Below, in pieces: positions 55,729 through 64,000 of a stretch of 64,000 bases of DNA. Location of the stretch: contig NZ_AZRK01000009.1 of NCBI RefSeq assembly GCF_002895485.1, forward strand, positions 80,454-144,453, read 5' to 3'. The position numbers and the translations under genes are program-made. The notes beneath the pieces were generated by a model, which saw nothing but the letters and a program-made list of their open reading frames with translations, searched no databases and had not been told where the DNA came from. Positions within the stretch are counted from its first letter, which is position 1. Each line of letters starts with the position of its first letter. This stretch comes from Petrotoga sp. 9PWA.NaAc.5.4 (GTDB lineage Bacteria > Thermotogota > Thermotogae > Petrotogales > Petrotogaceae).

Positions 55729-56868
55729 ATGAATTTAGAGCAAATAAAAGAAAAAGTTAAAAATTTTAAGGTTGAAGTTCCCTCTTGGGGCTTTGGAAGA
55801 TCAGGAACAAGGTTTCATGCTTTTCATATTCTCGGGGAAGCACGAGATGTATATGAAAAGATGGACGATGCGGCCTTAGTAAATAAAGTAACTGATGCTG
55901 TATCTGCTGTAGCTATTCACATTCCTTGGGATAAAGTTGACGATTATAAAGCTTTAAAAGAGTATACAGAAAATAAAGGTTTAAAAATAGGAGCAGTGAA
56001 TCCTAACTATTTTGAAGATGAAGATTATCTATATGGTTCTTTAAGTAACTCAAATATAAAAATAAGAAGAAAAGCAATAGAGCAAACTTTTGAATGTATA
56101 GAAATTATGAGACAGACAGATTCAAAAGTATTATCTATGTGGATACCAGATGGTTCTAATTATCCTGGACAAATAGATTTTAAGCATTCTTTTGAATTAC
56201 TTGAAAACTCTTTAAAACAAATTACCAATGAATTAGATAATGATATGACAATGCTTCTTGAATATAAATTTTTTGAGCCTGCATTTTATTCAACTCTTCT
56301 ATGTGATTGGGGAACTTCTTATATGTTGTCTAAAGCATTAGAAGAAAAAGTCAAAGTCTTAGTAGATTTAGGGCATCATCCACAAGGAACAAACATAGAA
56401 TATATTGTTTCATTAATGTCTTTCAAAAGGAAATTAGGTGGATTCCATTTCAATTCCAGGAAATATGCTGATGATGATTTAACAGTAGGCTCTCTTAATC
56501 CATACGAATTGTTTTTAATCTTTGTTGAGTTAAACAAATATTTTGATCTATCTTTAGAAAATCAAGAAATTAGTTTGGTGTTAGACCAAAGTCATAACAT
56601 AAAACCAAAAATCCCGGCAGTAGTACAGTCACTAAATAATCTTCAAATAACATATGCAAAATCTTTAGTAGTAGATTATGAACAATTAAGACAAGCCCAA
56701 GATGAACAGGATGTAATAAAAGCGGAAGAAATCCTAAAATCAGCTTACGAAACAGATGTAAGAGGAATTCTAAGGGAGTTGAGAAAAGAAAAAGGATTAC
56801 CTGAAGACCCGATAAATAATCTTCTGCAAAGAGAAGAATATAAGCGAATAATTAAAGAAAGAATTTAA
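55729..56868 (+). CDS. rhaI: L-rhamnose isomerase (RhaI type)
   Basis: 379 residues of the xylose-isomerase-like barrel family. WGFGRSGTRFHAFHILGEAR near residue 20, AVAIHIPWDKVDDY near 62, LSMWIPDGSNYPGQIDF near 135, EYKFFEPAFYSTLLCDWGTSY near 180 and VLVDLGHHPQGTNIE near 212 are characteristic. FHFNSRKYADDDL near 240 supplies further metal and substrate ligands. It converts L-rhamnose to L-rhamnulose with a divalent metal and is related to the Pseudomonas and Thermotoga enzymes rather than E. coli RhaA. GGAGG precedes the ATG. A binding-protein gene follows 34 bp later. Confidence 0.92.
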   Translation: MNLEQIKEKVKNFKVEVPSWGFGRSGTRFHAFHILGEARDVYEKMDDAALVNKVTDAVSAVAIHIPWDKVDDYKALKEYTENKGLKIGAVNPNYFEDEDYLYGSLSNSNIKIRRKAIEQTFECIEIMRQTDSKVLSMWIPDGSNYPGQIDFKHSFELLENSLKQITNELDNDMTMLLEYKFFEPAFYSTLLCDWGTSYMLSKALEEKVKVLVDLGHHPQGTNIEYIVSLMSFKRKLGGFHFNSRKYADDDLTVGSLNPYELFLIFVELNKYFDLSLENQEISLVLDQSHNIKPKIPAVVQSLNNLQITYAKSLVVDYEQLRQAQDEQDVIKAEEILKSAYETDVRGILRELRKEKGLPEDPINNLLQREEYKRIIKERI

Positions 56869-56902
56869 TAAGCTTTTACTTCAAAATAGGAGGTGTAGGT
56901 AT

Positions 56903-57871
56903 ATGAAAAAGGTAACAAGTATTTTATTATTTGTGGTTATAGCTTCTTTTTTGTTAGCCCAGTACGATATAGTATTTATTCCAAAACTAGTGGGTATACC
57001 GTACTTTAATGCTATGGAAGAAGGAGGGAAAAAAGCTGCAAAAGATTTAGGAGTAAATTTTATTTACAGTGGCCCTACAACTGATAACGTAGCAGAACAA
57101 ATACAAATGGTTGATAATTTTATTACCAGAAAAGTAGATGCAATAGCTGTAGCTCCAAATGATCCAGCCGCAATATCATCGGTTTTGAAAAAAGCTATGG
57201 GAAGTGGAATTCTTACTATGACAAGCGATACAGATGCTAACCCAGATGCGAGAGATTTATTTGTTAATCAGGCAAGAGCTCAAGAAATCGGATATCAAAT
57301 GATGGATACGGTTGCAAACATTTTAGGAGGAAAAGGAAAATTTGCAATAGTCTCTGGCGGACCTACCGCATGGAATCTCAACACCTGGATAATGTATTTA
57401 CAACAACGATTAACAGAATATCCTGATATAGAATTAGTAACTATAAGATATGCAGGTGAAGATGTTCAAAAAGCGATGGATGTAGGTTTAAGTATAATGC
57501 AGGCTTTTCCAGATGTCAAAGTATTAGTTGGAATGAATTCAACTTCAGGTCCTGGTTTAGCTCAAGCTATTAAAGTAGCAGGAAAAGTTGGTAAAGTATA
57601 TGCTACGGGAATAACCACACCAAGCATGATGAAAAATTACATGAAAGAAGGAATAGTACCAGAGTTTATTCTTTGGGATCCGGTGGAGTTAGGCTATTTA
57701 ACTGTATGGGTAGCAAAATATTTGTTAGATGGTAATACCTTACCTGCGCATGAACCAATAGAAGTTCCTGGTATTTCAACTAAACCTATATATTATCCAG
57801 AAAATAAAGAATTAGTCTTAGGACCTCCTTTAGTTTTTACTCCAGAAAACATAGACAATTATGACTTTTAA
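56903..57871 (+). CDS. Sugar ABC transporter substrate-binding protein (RhaS/LsrB-like)
   Basis: 322 residues with a signal peptide (MKKVTSILLFVVIASFLLA-QYD). The periplasmic-binding family-4 pattern is present: FIPKLVGIPYFNAMEEGGKK near residue 26, NFITRKVDAIAVAPNDPAAI near 68, TMTSDTDANPDARDLFVNQA near 103 and VSGGPTAWNLNTW near 145. This is the group that includes rhamnose-binding RhaS and autoinducer-2-binding LsrB. The operon context with rhamnose isomerase supports L-rhamnose as ligand. GGAGG lies before the ATG, and a strong hairpin follows the stop. Confidence 0.88.
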   Translation: MKKVTSILLFVVIASFLLAQYDIVFIPKLVGIPYFNAMEEGGKKAAKDLGVNFIYSGPTTDNVAEQIQMVDNFITRKVDAIAVAPNDPAAISSVLKKAMGSGILTMTSDTDANPDARDLFVNQARAQEIGYQMMDTVANILGGKGKFAIVSGGPTAWNLNTWIMYLQQRLTEYPDIELVTIRYAGEDVQKAMDVGLSIMQAFPDVKVLVGMNSTSGPGLAQAIKVAGKVGKVYATGITTPSMMKNYMKEGIVPEFILWDPVELGYLTVWVAKYLLDGNTLPAHEPIEVPGISTKPIYYPENKELVLGPPLVFTPENIDNYDF

Positions 57872-57877
57872 GTTGAC

Positions 57878-57901
57878 AAGAGGGAGCTAAGGCTCCCTCT
57901 T
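57878..57901 (+). terminator. Intra-operon stem-loop after the rhamnose-binding protein gene
   Basis: AAGAGGGAGC (57878-57887) pairs perfectly with 57892-57901 across a TAAG loop. Only AAATTAAA follows, so it probably protects the upstream mRNA or gives partial termination before the ATPase gene. Confidence 0.75.
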
Positions 57902-57925
57902 AAATTAAAAAAAGGAGAGATCGAT

Positions 57926-59428
57926 TTGAGCTTATTAGAAATGAAAAATGTTAAAAAAAGTTATGGAGGAGTAAAGGCTCTTAAAGGCGTTGATTTTTCT
58001 TTAGAAAAAGGAGAATGTCATGCTCTTGTTGGAGAGAATGGTGCCGGTAAATCTACACTTATAAAATGTCTGACTGGCGCAACAAAAATGGATTCGGGAA
58101 TTATAAAGTTAGAAGGAAGAGAAATTGCTTTAAATTCTCCAAAAGATGGAATAGAAAATGGAATAATTGCAGTATATCAAGAACCAATGATATATCCGAA
58201 ATTGAGTGTAGTAGAAAATATATTTCTTGGAAAAGAAATAAAAAAAGCTAATGGAGCTATTGATTGGAAAGCAGAGAAGAAAAAAGCTAAAGAGTTACTT
58301 CACCGTTTGGGTGTTGAAGAAGATATTTCTAACATAGAAATGGGTACTTTATCAACTGCTTTTCAACAATTAGTATTAATTGCAAAAGCCCTTCTTTTTA
58401 CTGCAAAAATTGTTATTTTTGATGAACCTACCGCTATACTAACCGAACAAGAAACTTTAAGACTTTTCAAGATAATAGAAGATTTAAAAAAACAAGGAAT
58501 AGGGGTTATTTATATAAGTCATAGGTTGGAAGAACTTGAGAAAATAGCAGATAGAATAACAATAATGAGAGATGGGGAAGTTAAAGGAACTTTTTTGAAA
58601 AAAGAAATTACCAAAGGACAGATTATTGACTTAATGGCAGGTAAACATTTAACGGAAAAAAATAAGAAAGAAAAAAAGATGGGTAAAATAGTTTTAGAAA
58701 TTAAAAATTTCAGCAAGAAAAAAATGTTTCACAATATATCTTTTAATGTCAAGGAAGGAGAGATATTAGGATTCTCCGGACTGGTAGGGGCAGGAAGAAG
58801 TGAATTAATGCAGTCTATTTTTGGACTTATTTTTCCCGATGATGGAGAAATGTTCTTTAATGGTCAAAAGATAAGAGTTAATTCTCCTGTAGAAGCTATA
58901 AATTTGGGTATAGCTTATCTTCCAGAAGACAGAGGATCTCAAGGTTTGTTTCAAAACTTTGCCATTTTAGATAATATTACAATAAGTATTCTTGATAAAT
59001 TTAAGAAAAGTTTTGGAGTAGTAGATATTGAGAAGAGTACTCAATTAGCTAAAAAATACATAGAGTTATTAAAAATAAAAGCTCCTTCAGTTTATACGAA
59101 AGTAAAAAATTTAAGTGGTGGGAATCAGCAAAAAGTTCTAATTTCAAAGTGGTTAGCAGTTGAACCAAAAATACTTATTTTAGATGAGCCTACCCGGGGA
59201 GTTGATGTTGGTATAAAATCGGAAATTCACGAACTGATATTTGAATTGTCATCTCAAGGACTCCCAGTTATAATAATTTCTTCAGAATTGCCAGAAATAT
59301 TAAAATTAAGTGATAGAGTGATTGTAATGCATGAAGGTGTGATAACGGGGGAATTTGAAGGTCATGAAATTACCGAGGAAAATTTGATGAGAGCAGTTAT
59401 AGGCGAAAATCTTGTAGGTCAGAGGTGA
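57926..59428 (+). CDS. Sugar ABC transporter ATP-binding protein, two ATPase domains (RhaT/RbsA-like)
   Basis: 500 residues with two nucleotide-binding domains. Domain 1 has Walker A GENGAGKST near residue 38, YQEPMIYPKLSVVENIFLG near 88 and Walker B IVIFDEPTAIL near 167. Its signature region reads LSTAFQQL, as is usual for this group. Domain 2 has a GLVGAGRSEL P-loop-like motif near 286, LPEDRGSQGLF near 332, signature LSGGNQQK near 394 and Walker B ILILDEPTRGVD near 415. It energises uptake by the two permeases that follow. TTG start with AAGGAGA. Part of the rhamnose operon. Confidence 0.92.
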   Translation: MSLLEMKNVKKSYGGVKALKGVDFSLEKGECHALVGENGAGKSTLIKCLTGATKMDSGIIKLEGREIALNSPKDGIENGIIAVYQEPMIYPKLSVVENIFLGKEIKKANGAIDWKAEKKKAKELLHRLGVEEDISNIEMGTLSTAFQQLVLIAKALLFTAKIVIFDEPTAILTEQETLRLFKIIEDLKKQGIGVIYISHRLEELEKIADRITIMRDGEVKGTFLKKEITKGQIIDLMAGKHLTEKNKKEKKMGKIVLEIKNFSKKKMFHNISFNVKEGEILGFSGLVGAGRSELMQSIFGLIFPDDGEMFFNGQKIRVNSPVEAINLGIAYLPEDRGSQGLFQNFAILDNITISILDKFKKSFGVVDIEKSTQLAKKYIELLKIKAPSVYTKVKNLSGGNQQKVLISKWLAVEPKILILDEPTRGVDVGIKSEIHELIFELSSQGLPVIIISSELPEILKLSDRVIVMHEGVITGEFEGHEITEENLMRAVIGENLVGQR

Positions 59429-59433
59429 TATTC

Positions 59434-60378
59434 GTGCAAGCAAAAAATCTATTTAAAAGTCGAGAATTTATTATTATATGCATTATTTTACTTTTGTCTT
59501 TATTTATAACACTATATTCTCCAAGGTTTATTAACATTCAAAATATAAGAAATATCTTCATGCAAGTTTCAAGTATAGCAATAAGTGCTATTGGAATGAC
59601 AATGATCATAATAACAGGAGGAATTGATGTTTCTGCTGGTTCGATCTTTGGAATTACAGGTTTAACTCTGGCAAAGTTAGCTACTTCCGGTTTTAATCCT
59701 TTTTTTGCTTTTATTGTAAGCGCTGGGGTAGGGATTTTGTTGGGGTTATTAAATGGTTTGCTAATATCTAAAATAAATATTTCTCCTATAATAGTGACAT
59801 TAGGTACTATGAGTTTTTGGAGAACATTAATTTTTGCGATATCTGGTGGAAGATGGGTTTTAGGAATACCTAACAAGGCTTTAGTTTTTGGGTCGGCTTC
59901 TTTAGGAAATATACCTCTTGCAATAATATTAATGGGAATACTTATAATAATTTTTTCTTATTTTATGTGTTCAAGACCTTTTGGAAGATATATATATGCT
60001 TTTGGAAACAATCCAGAATTCTTGAGAATATCTGGTGTAAATCAATCAAAAGTTTTACTGTTTGTTTACACTATTGCAGGATTAATGTACGCACTTTCGT
60101 CTTTCATCGTTGTTGGAAGAACTGGCATAGTTCAGGCCAATATTGGTACAGGATATGAACTTCAAGTAATTGCTGCCGTTGTGCTCGGAGGGACAAGTGT
60201 TACTGGAGGTAAAGGTACAATAATAGGAAGTTTTTTAGGTGCGACGTTGATAGGAGTTATCAGCAACGGCTTGGTTATGTTAAATGTTCCAGCTTTGCTC
60301 GAAAATCTGATTTTAGGAGTACTTATATTGGTGTCAGTAATAACAGACATTATAAGCAATAGAGGTGAAAGTGAATGA
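59434..60378 (+). CDS. Sugar ABC transporter permease (RbsC/RhaP-like)
   Basis: About 314 residues, with eight to ten membrane segments. Family motifs are VSSIAISAIGMTMIIITGGIDVSAGSIFG near residue 45 (in pieces), GLLNGLLISKINISPIIVTLGTMS near 110, YAFGNNPEFLRISGVNQSKV near 190 and VIAAVVLGGTSVTGGKGTIIGS near 245. I choose GTG 59434, 5-6 nt after AGAGGTGA; the GTG at 59425 lies inside that site. The stop overlaps the ATG of the second permease gene (ATGA). The two permeases probably form the RhaPQ-like heterodimer. Confidence 0.9.
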   Translation: MQAKNLFKSREFIIICIILLLSLFITLYSPRFINIQNIRNIFMQVSSIAISAIGMTMIIITGGIDVSAGSIFGITGLTLAKLATSGFNPFFAFIVSAGVGILLGLLNGLLISKINISPIIVTLGTMSFWRTLIFAISGGRWVLGIPNKALVFGSASLGNIPLAIILMGILIIIFSYFMCSRPFGRYIYAFGNNPEFLRISGVNQSKVLLFVYTIAGLMYALSSFIVVGRTGIVQANIGTGYELQVIAAVVLGGTSVTGGKGTIIGSFLGATLIGVISNGLVMLNVPALLENLILGVLILVSVITDIISNRGESE

Positions 60379-61364
60379 AAAAGAATATTCTGACAGAATC
60401 TTTGAAGAACAGAAATATTATTTTACTATTTATATTTATTGTAATTTTTCTTTATTTTTCTATATTTACACGAGATTTTTTTAATTATTACAATATTGTC
60501 AACTTGACAAAGTATGGTGTAGAAATCGGATTGTTAGCTTTAGCAGAAACTTTAATTATAATCTCTGGTAAGGGAGGTATTGATTTATCCATCGGTTCTA
60601 TTTTAAGTTTAAGTGCAATGACAATAGGAGTCCTTGGTGGAAGAATGGGAATTAATATATGGATTTCTGTCTTAGTGGGTATTGGAGTCGCTACTTTAGC
60701 TGGGCTATTAAATGGGATTGCTGTTTCTTTGATAAAAATTCCACCTTTGCTTGTTACTCTATCAACCATGTATATATATGATTCTATTGCTTTACTTATA
60801 TCTATGGATCAATATGGAAACGCCATGCCAATTTCTAATTTTCCTGAAAATTATTTGTTTTTAGGTCAAAAAGATTTATTTAATATTCCTCTTCAATTGA
60901 TAATTGTTTTCATTCCTATAATAATAATTCTTCATTTGATTTTATCGAAAACGGTCTATGGTAAACGGCTTTATGCTATAGGATCAAATGACAAAGTTGC
61001 TAAATTTTCTGGAATACCTAACAACAGAGTAAGAATCATTGCCTATACTTTAGGGGGATTTTTAGCTGGAATAGCCGCAATGGTTATGACTTCAAGAATA
61101 GCTAGTGCAAGGCCAGATTTAGGAGCTAATTTGAATTTGAGAGCAATTACAATAGCTGTATTAGGTGGGACTAATATTATTGGAGGAGAAGGAACAATAA
61201 TCGGTACTGTAATTGCAATATTTTTAATAACCGTACTAAATAATGGTATGCAGCTTTCTGGAGTTAATCCAATATGGCAAGACGGAGTTTTAGGTATAAT
61301 CCTTGTTGCAAGTGCAATAGTTAATTTTATCATTTATAAAAAAATGAATAGTTCAAAAAGCTAA
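60375..61364 (+). CDS. Sugar ABC transporter permease (RbsC/RhaQ-like)
   Basis: 329 residues of the same family as the preceding gene. TLIIISGKGGIDLSIGSILSLSA near residue 55, GLLNGIAVSLIKIPPLLVTLSTM near 112, YAIGSNDKVAKFSGIPNNRVR near 200 and ITIAVLGGTNIIGGEGTIIGTV near 258 are diagnostic. It starts at an ATG that overlaps the upstream stop by 4 bp, so the two permeases are translationally coupled. About 90 bp of AT-rich sequence with a repeat remnant separates it from dhaK. Confidence 0.9.
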   Translation: MKKNILTESLKNRNIILLFIFIVIFLYFSIFTRDFFNYYNIVNLTKYGVEIGLLALAETLIIISGKGGIDLSIGSILSLSAMTIGVLGGRMGINIWISVLVGIGVATLAGLLNGIAVSLIKIPPLLVTLSTMYIYDSIALLISMDQYGNAMPISNFPENYLFLGQKDLFNIPLQLIIVFIPIIIILHLILSKTVYGKRLYAIGSNDKVAKFSGIPNNRVRIIAYTLGGFLAGIAAMVMTSRIASARPDLGANLNLRAITIAVLGGTNIIGGEGTIIGTVIAIFLITVLNNGMQLSGVNPIWQDGVLGIILVASAIVNFIIYKKMNSSKS

Positions 61365-61417
61365 GTTGTAAATTATATTTATATTATCATTAATAATATA
61401 CAAAGGTAATATTGATA

Positions 61418-61448
61418 AAGCTTAAATTTTAGAATTTCTAAAAGCAAC
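61418..61448 (+). repeat. Dispersed leader repeat remnant, copy L, before dhaK
   Basis: ATTGATAAAGCTTAAATTTT and AGAATTTCTAAAAGCAAC match the right-end module of copies J and K. The left part and hairpins are absent. The end is about 32 nt before the dhaK ATG, with TAGAAT at 61430-61435. Confidence 0.55.
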
Positions 61449-61480
61449 AATTGGAAAAACATAGAGGAGGTAATCTTTGT

Positions 61481-62479
61481 ATGAAAAAATTCATAAATAA
61501 TCCTGACGACGTAGTTAAAGACCAAGTTGAAGGGTTTATAAAATGTCATCAAGAAATAATTGAGAAAACTGCAAATCCAAGGGTATTAAAATATAAAAAA
61601 TCCCCCATTTTGGGGAAGGTAGGTATTGTGACAGGGGGAGGTTCTGGTCATTTACCAGCGTTTATTGGGTATATAGGAGAAAATATGGTGGATGCTGTTG
61701 CCATAGGAGAGATTTTTTCTTCTCCTACTCCTCAAGCTTTTCTTGATGCGATAATTGCTTCAGAATCCGGCAAAGGAGTAGCATGTTTATTTGGTAATTA
61801 CGCAGGAGATAAAATGAATGTAAAACTTGCAATTAAAATGGCTAAAGCAAAAGGAATAGAAGTAAGAACTGTCGTAGCAAATGATGATGTTTCTTCTGCT
61901 CCAAAAGAGGAAAAAGAAAGACGAAGAGGTGGAGGTGGAGAAATATTAATGTGGAAAATAGCCGGAGCAAAGTCTTCAGAGGGGGGACAATTAGATGAAG
62001 TAATAGATGTAGCACAAAAAACAGTTGATAACATGAGAAGTATTGGTGTAGGGTTATTTCCCTGTACAATTCCAGCGTTTGGGAAACCAAATTTTGAAAT
62101 AGAAGAAGGAAAGATGGAAATAGGAATAGGTCATCATGGAGAAAAAGGATTAGAGATAATGGATTTAAAGCCTTCTAAAGTTATCGCAAATATTATGTTA
62201 GACAAAATAATCCCTGATTTACCTTTTTATGAAGGAGACGAAGTGGTAGTTATGCTTTCAGGTTTAGGTGCGACACCCGTTGAAGAGTTATATATTTTAT
62301 ATAGCGATATATATAATGAATTAAAGAACAAAAATATAGTTGCTTACAAATCTTATGTTGGGAATTTTTATACTTCGCTTGATATGGGAGGGGCTTTCTT
62401 GACATTGCTTAAATTGGATGAAGAATTGAAAAGATTAGTTGATCTGAATGCATATAGTGTGGGGCTAAAACAATTTTAA
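61481..62479 (+). CDS. dhaK: DhaK-like ketose kinase subunit
   Basis: 332 residues, full DhaK length. MKKFINNPDDVVKDQVEGFI, GIVTGGGSGHLPAFIGYIG near residue 48, FGNYAGDKMNVKLA near 106 and VANDDVSSAP near 130 are clear DhaK features. The covalent substrate histidine is His219, in IGIGHHGEKG, where dihydroxyacetone kinases usually have GIHGEPG. The extra His and the Pro-to-Lys change are notable. The family phosphorylates the hydroxyl next to a ketone with DhaL. Here it ends a rhamnose operon that has no FGGY kinase, so rhamnulose is a candidate substrate. GAGGAGG precedes ATG 61481. Confidence 0.85.
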   Translation: MKKFINNPDDVVKDQVEGFIKCHQEIIEKTANPRVLKYKKSPILGKVGIVTGGGSGHLPAFIGYIGENMVDAVAIGEIFSSPTPQAFLDAIIASESGKGVACLFGNYAGDKMNVKLAIKMAKAKGIEVRTVVANDDVSSAPKEEKERRRGGGGEILMWKIAGAKSSEGGQLDEVIDVAQKTVDNMRSIGVGLFPCTIPAFGKPNFEIEEGKMEIGIGHHGEKGLEIMDLKPSKVIANIMLDKIIPDLPFYEGDEVVVMLSGLGATPVEELYILYSDIYNELKNKNIVAYKSYVGNFYTSLDMGGAFLTLLKLDEELKRLVDLNAYSVGLKQF

Positions 62480-62493
62480 GCCGGGAGGAAATT

Positions 62494-63153
62494 ATGAAAG
62501 AATCATTTAAGAATGAAAGAGGAAAAATAATTGTTGAAGATATGATAAAAATCATTCAGGATAATAAAAATTATTTGAGTGAAATAGATGCTCAGTTAGG
62601 TGACGGAGATCATGGTATAAATATGAATAAAGGGTTTTCCATCTGTTATGATAGGATAAAAGATAAACAATTAGGGTTTTCTGAATCTTTAGAAGTTTTA
62701 GGAAATGTTTTACTAAATGAAATAGGTGGTTCGATGGGACCTTTGTATGGACTGTTTTTTCTTGAAATGGCTGAAGTTATAAAAAGTAAAGAAGAAATTG
62801 ATAAATTTGATTTTTCAAATATGCTGCATAGAGCTTTGGAAGGGATTAAGCAATTAACTGATGCTAAAATTGGAGATAAAACATTATTAGATACCCTGAT
62901 TCCATCAATAGAGGCTTTTGATAGAGCTATAAATAACAATGGAAGTTTTATAGAAGCTTTGAATGATTTAATAGAATCGGCCGAAAAGGGTAAGGATTCA
63001 ACAAGAGATCTGATATCCAAATATGGCAGAGGGAGTAGATTGGGAGAAGCTTCAAGAAACATTTTAGATGCGGGAGCTGTTTCTTGCTATTTTATATTAA
63101 AATCAATGTCAAATTCTATAAAAAAATTACTTGAAAGTTCTTCTTATTCATAA
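62494..63153 (+). CDS. dhaL: DhaL-like nucleotide-binding kinase subunit
   Basis: 219 residues. The Mg-ADP ligands are in QLGDGDHGINMNKGF near residue 34. The nucleotide loop is GGSMGPLYGLFF near 78, where GGxSGPLYG is usual. The C-terminal part reads GRGSRLGEASRNILDAGAVSCYF, with DAG in place of the usual DPG. No DhaM (phosphotransferase-linked) gene is near, so ATP is a plausible phosphodonor. It starts 14 bp after dhaK with GGGAGG and surely works with it. Confidence 0.85.
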   Translation: MKESFKNERGKIIVEDMIKIIQDNKNYLSEIDAQLGDGDHGINMNKGFSICYDRIKDKQLGFSESLEVLGNVLLNEIGGSMGPLYGLFFLEMAEVIKSKEEIDKFDFSNMLHRALEGIKQLTDAKIGDKTLLDTLIPSIEAFDRAINNNGSFIEALNDLIESAEKGKDSTRDLISKYGRGSRLGEASRNILDAGAVSCYFILKSMSNSIKKLLESSSYS

Positions 63154-63190
63154 AAAACTTTAAAAGTAATAATAGAAGGGGATTTTTAGA

Positions 63191-64000
63191 ATGATATTCG
63201 AAACTATAGGAAAAAGAATAATTGTAATAATATTAATTATTTTATTTTTATTTGGTTTAGCTATCTCCTTTAACATTTTTTCATTAGTTAATTCCAATGA
63301 AGGATTGTTAAAGTATAAAAATTTATCCGATGAAACAAGTAGAATTTCAGAAATAGAAATGGATTTTTTTGAAGCGGCTTTAGCTTTAAAAGATTATGTA
63401 ATATATTATGATGCTGAGACACAAAAAAGATTTTTGATTAATATAAGTAATATAAAAGATGAATTTATGAATGAAACAAATGAATCTATAGAGATTGTCA
63501 ATTTAAGAAGTTACATAGAAGCCTATGAAAATTTATTTAATCAAATAGTTGATTTAAATGCTGAAAAAGAAAGCCTTATAGAAAATAGTTTTATAGTTGT
63601 ATATAATAATTTAATAAAGCTTATTCCTGATTTTAAAATAATAGCCGAAGAAAGTAATGCCTCGTGGTTGAATTTTTATTTTGATAATGTTTCTCAATTA
63701 CTTAACAATATTATAGAATTATCTTCTGTATATTTTTCATCTAAATCAGTTGGAGATAAAAATAATGTATTAGGGATATTCAACGAATTAGACTCTCAAG
63801 TTTTAGTAATCCAGTATGGTTTAGAAACAGATGATTTAAGACAGCTGTTTACAGAGATGCAAGCTTATGTCAATGATTTTAGAAGTGTTTTCATCCAAAT
63901 AGTTGAGACAATAGAATCACAAGAACCAATAATACAACAGATGGAAGAAATGAGAGTAGAAATATTAAACCTATTAGAAGAACAAAGAGCGGAGTTAAAA
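63191..64000 (+). CDS. Methyl-accepting chemotaxis-like receptor, 5' part (runs off the window)
   Basis: 270 codons are open to the last base. The N terminus has a basic start (MIFETIGKR) and one membrane helix (IIVIILIILFLFGLAISFNIF). A mostly helical extracytoplasmic region follows that is rich in Asn, Glu and Ile, like the four-helix sensor domains of chemoreceptors. The second membrane helix, HAMP and signalling domains would lie beyond the window, so a sensor kinase is an alternative. AAGGGG precedes the ATG. It begins 38 bp after dhaL with no terminator between, so it may be expressed with the sugar operon. Confidence 0.6.
   Translation, partial: MIFETIGKRIIVIILIILFLFGLAISFNIFSLVNSNEGLLKYKNLSDETSRISEIEMDFFEAALALKDYVIYYDAETQKRFLINISNIKDEFMNETNESIEIVNLRSYIEAYENLFNQIVDLNAEKESLIENSFIVVYNNLIKLIPDFKIIAEESNASWLNFYFDNVSQLLNNIIELSSVYFSSKSVGDKNNVLGIFNELDSQVLVIQYGLETDDLRQLFTEMQAYVNDFRSVFIQIVETIESQEPIIQQMEEMRVEILNLLEEQRAELK

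Noticed and set aside
62646..63062. A 138-codon minus-strand frame opposite dhaL
   Set aside because: The plus strand holds intact DhaL motifs; the antisense frame has no start signal and no protein features.

Overview
The window is AT-rich (roughly one third G+C by eye), densely coded, and reads like a chromosome segment of a thermophilic, fermentative member of the Thermotogota, most likely a Petrotoga-like genus. Pointers are the T. maritima-type AglA (GH4), HslV starting with a short propeptide, a cobalamin-dependent NrdJ, several peptide/sugar ABC importers, an L-rhamnose isomerase of the RhaI type and a two-module BadF/HgdC activase. This assignment is inference from gene content. No rRNA, tRNA, CRISPR array, integrase or transposase was seen.

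Layout. 1-560: 3' end of rarA. 794-8284: peptide-type ABC importer (two ATPases, binding protein, terminator, repeat array, two permeases). 8668-15733: a second importer of the same class whose 834-residue binding protein appears circularly permuted. 15775-31166, all minus strand: nudix-hslV, nrdJ-ddl behind a pair of NrdR boxes, glgP, nadE plus an orphan membrane protein, sat plus a phospholipase D-like protein, and pepF plus a metallo-beta-lactamase-fold hydrolase. 31679-43747, plus strand: xylulokinase, zinc dehydrogenase, a LacI regulator, then an operon with an ABC sugar importer, an NAL/DapA-type aldolase, a FucI-like isomerase, a sialidase-fold protein and a second FGGY kinase; its substrate is not obvious. 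44118-50368: glutamine synthetase and the giant activase. 50630-53331: LacI regulator and alpha-glucosidase AglA. 53357-63153: DeoR regulator divergent from a rhamnose operon (class II aldolase, RhaI, RhaS-type importer) that ends in DhaK and DhaL and contains no FGGY rhamnulokinase. The window closes inside a chemoreceptor-like gene.

The most unusual feature is a family of intergenic repeats with 11-bp terminal inverted repeats (ACTTTAGAAAT / ATTTCTAAAGT) and two internal hairpins. Ten clear copies, plus several decayed ones, all point the same way relative to the gene downstream. Their right ends lie 28-32 nt (38 nt in one) before the start codon and carry a TANAAT-like hexamer. Between copies, one hairpin changes sequence while keeping its pairing. 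The family looks like a MITE-derived portable leader or promoter, with tandem expansion of the hairpin unit in several places.

A second theme is differential expression inside transport operons: each of the four substrate-binding-protein genes is followed at once by a strong stem-loop before the permease or ATPase genes. A third is kinase replacement: DhaK/DhaL sit where a rhamnulose kinase would be expected.
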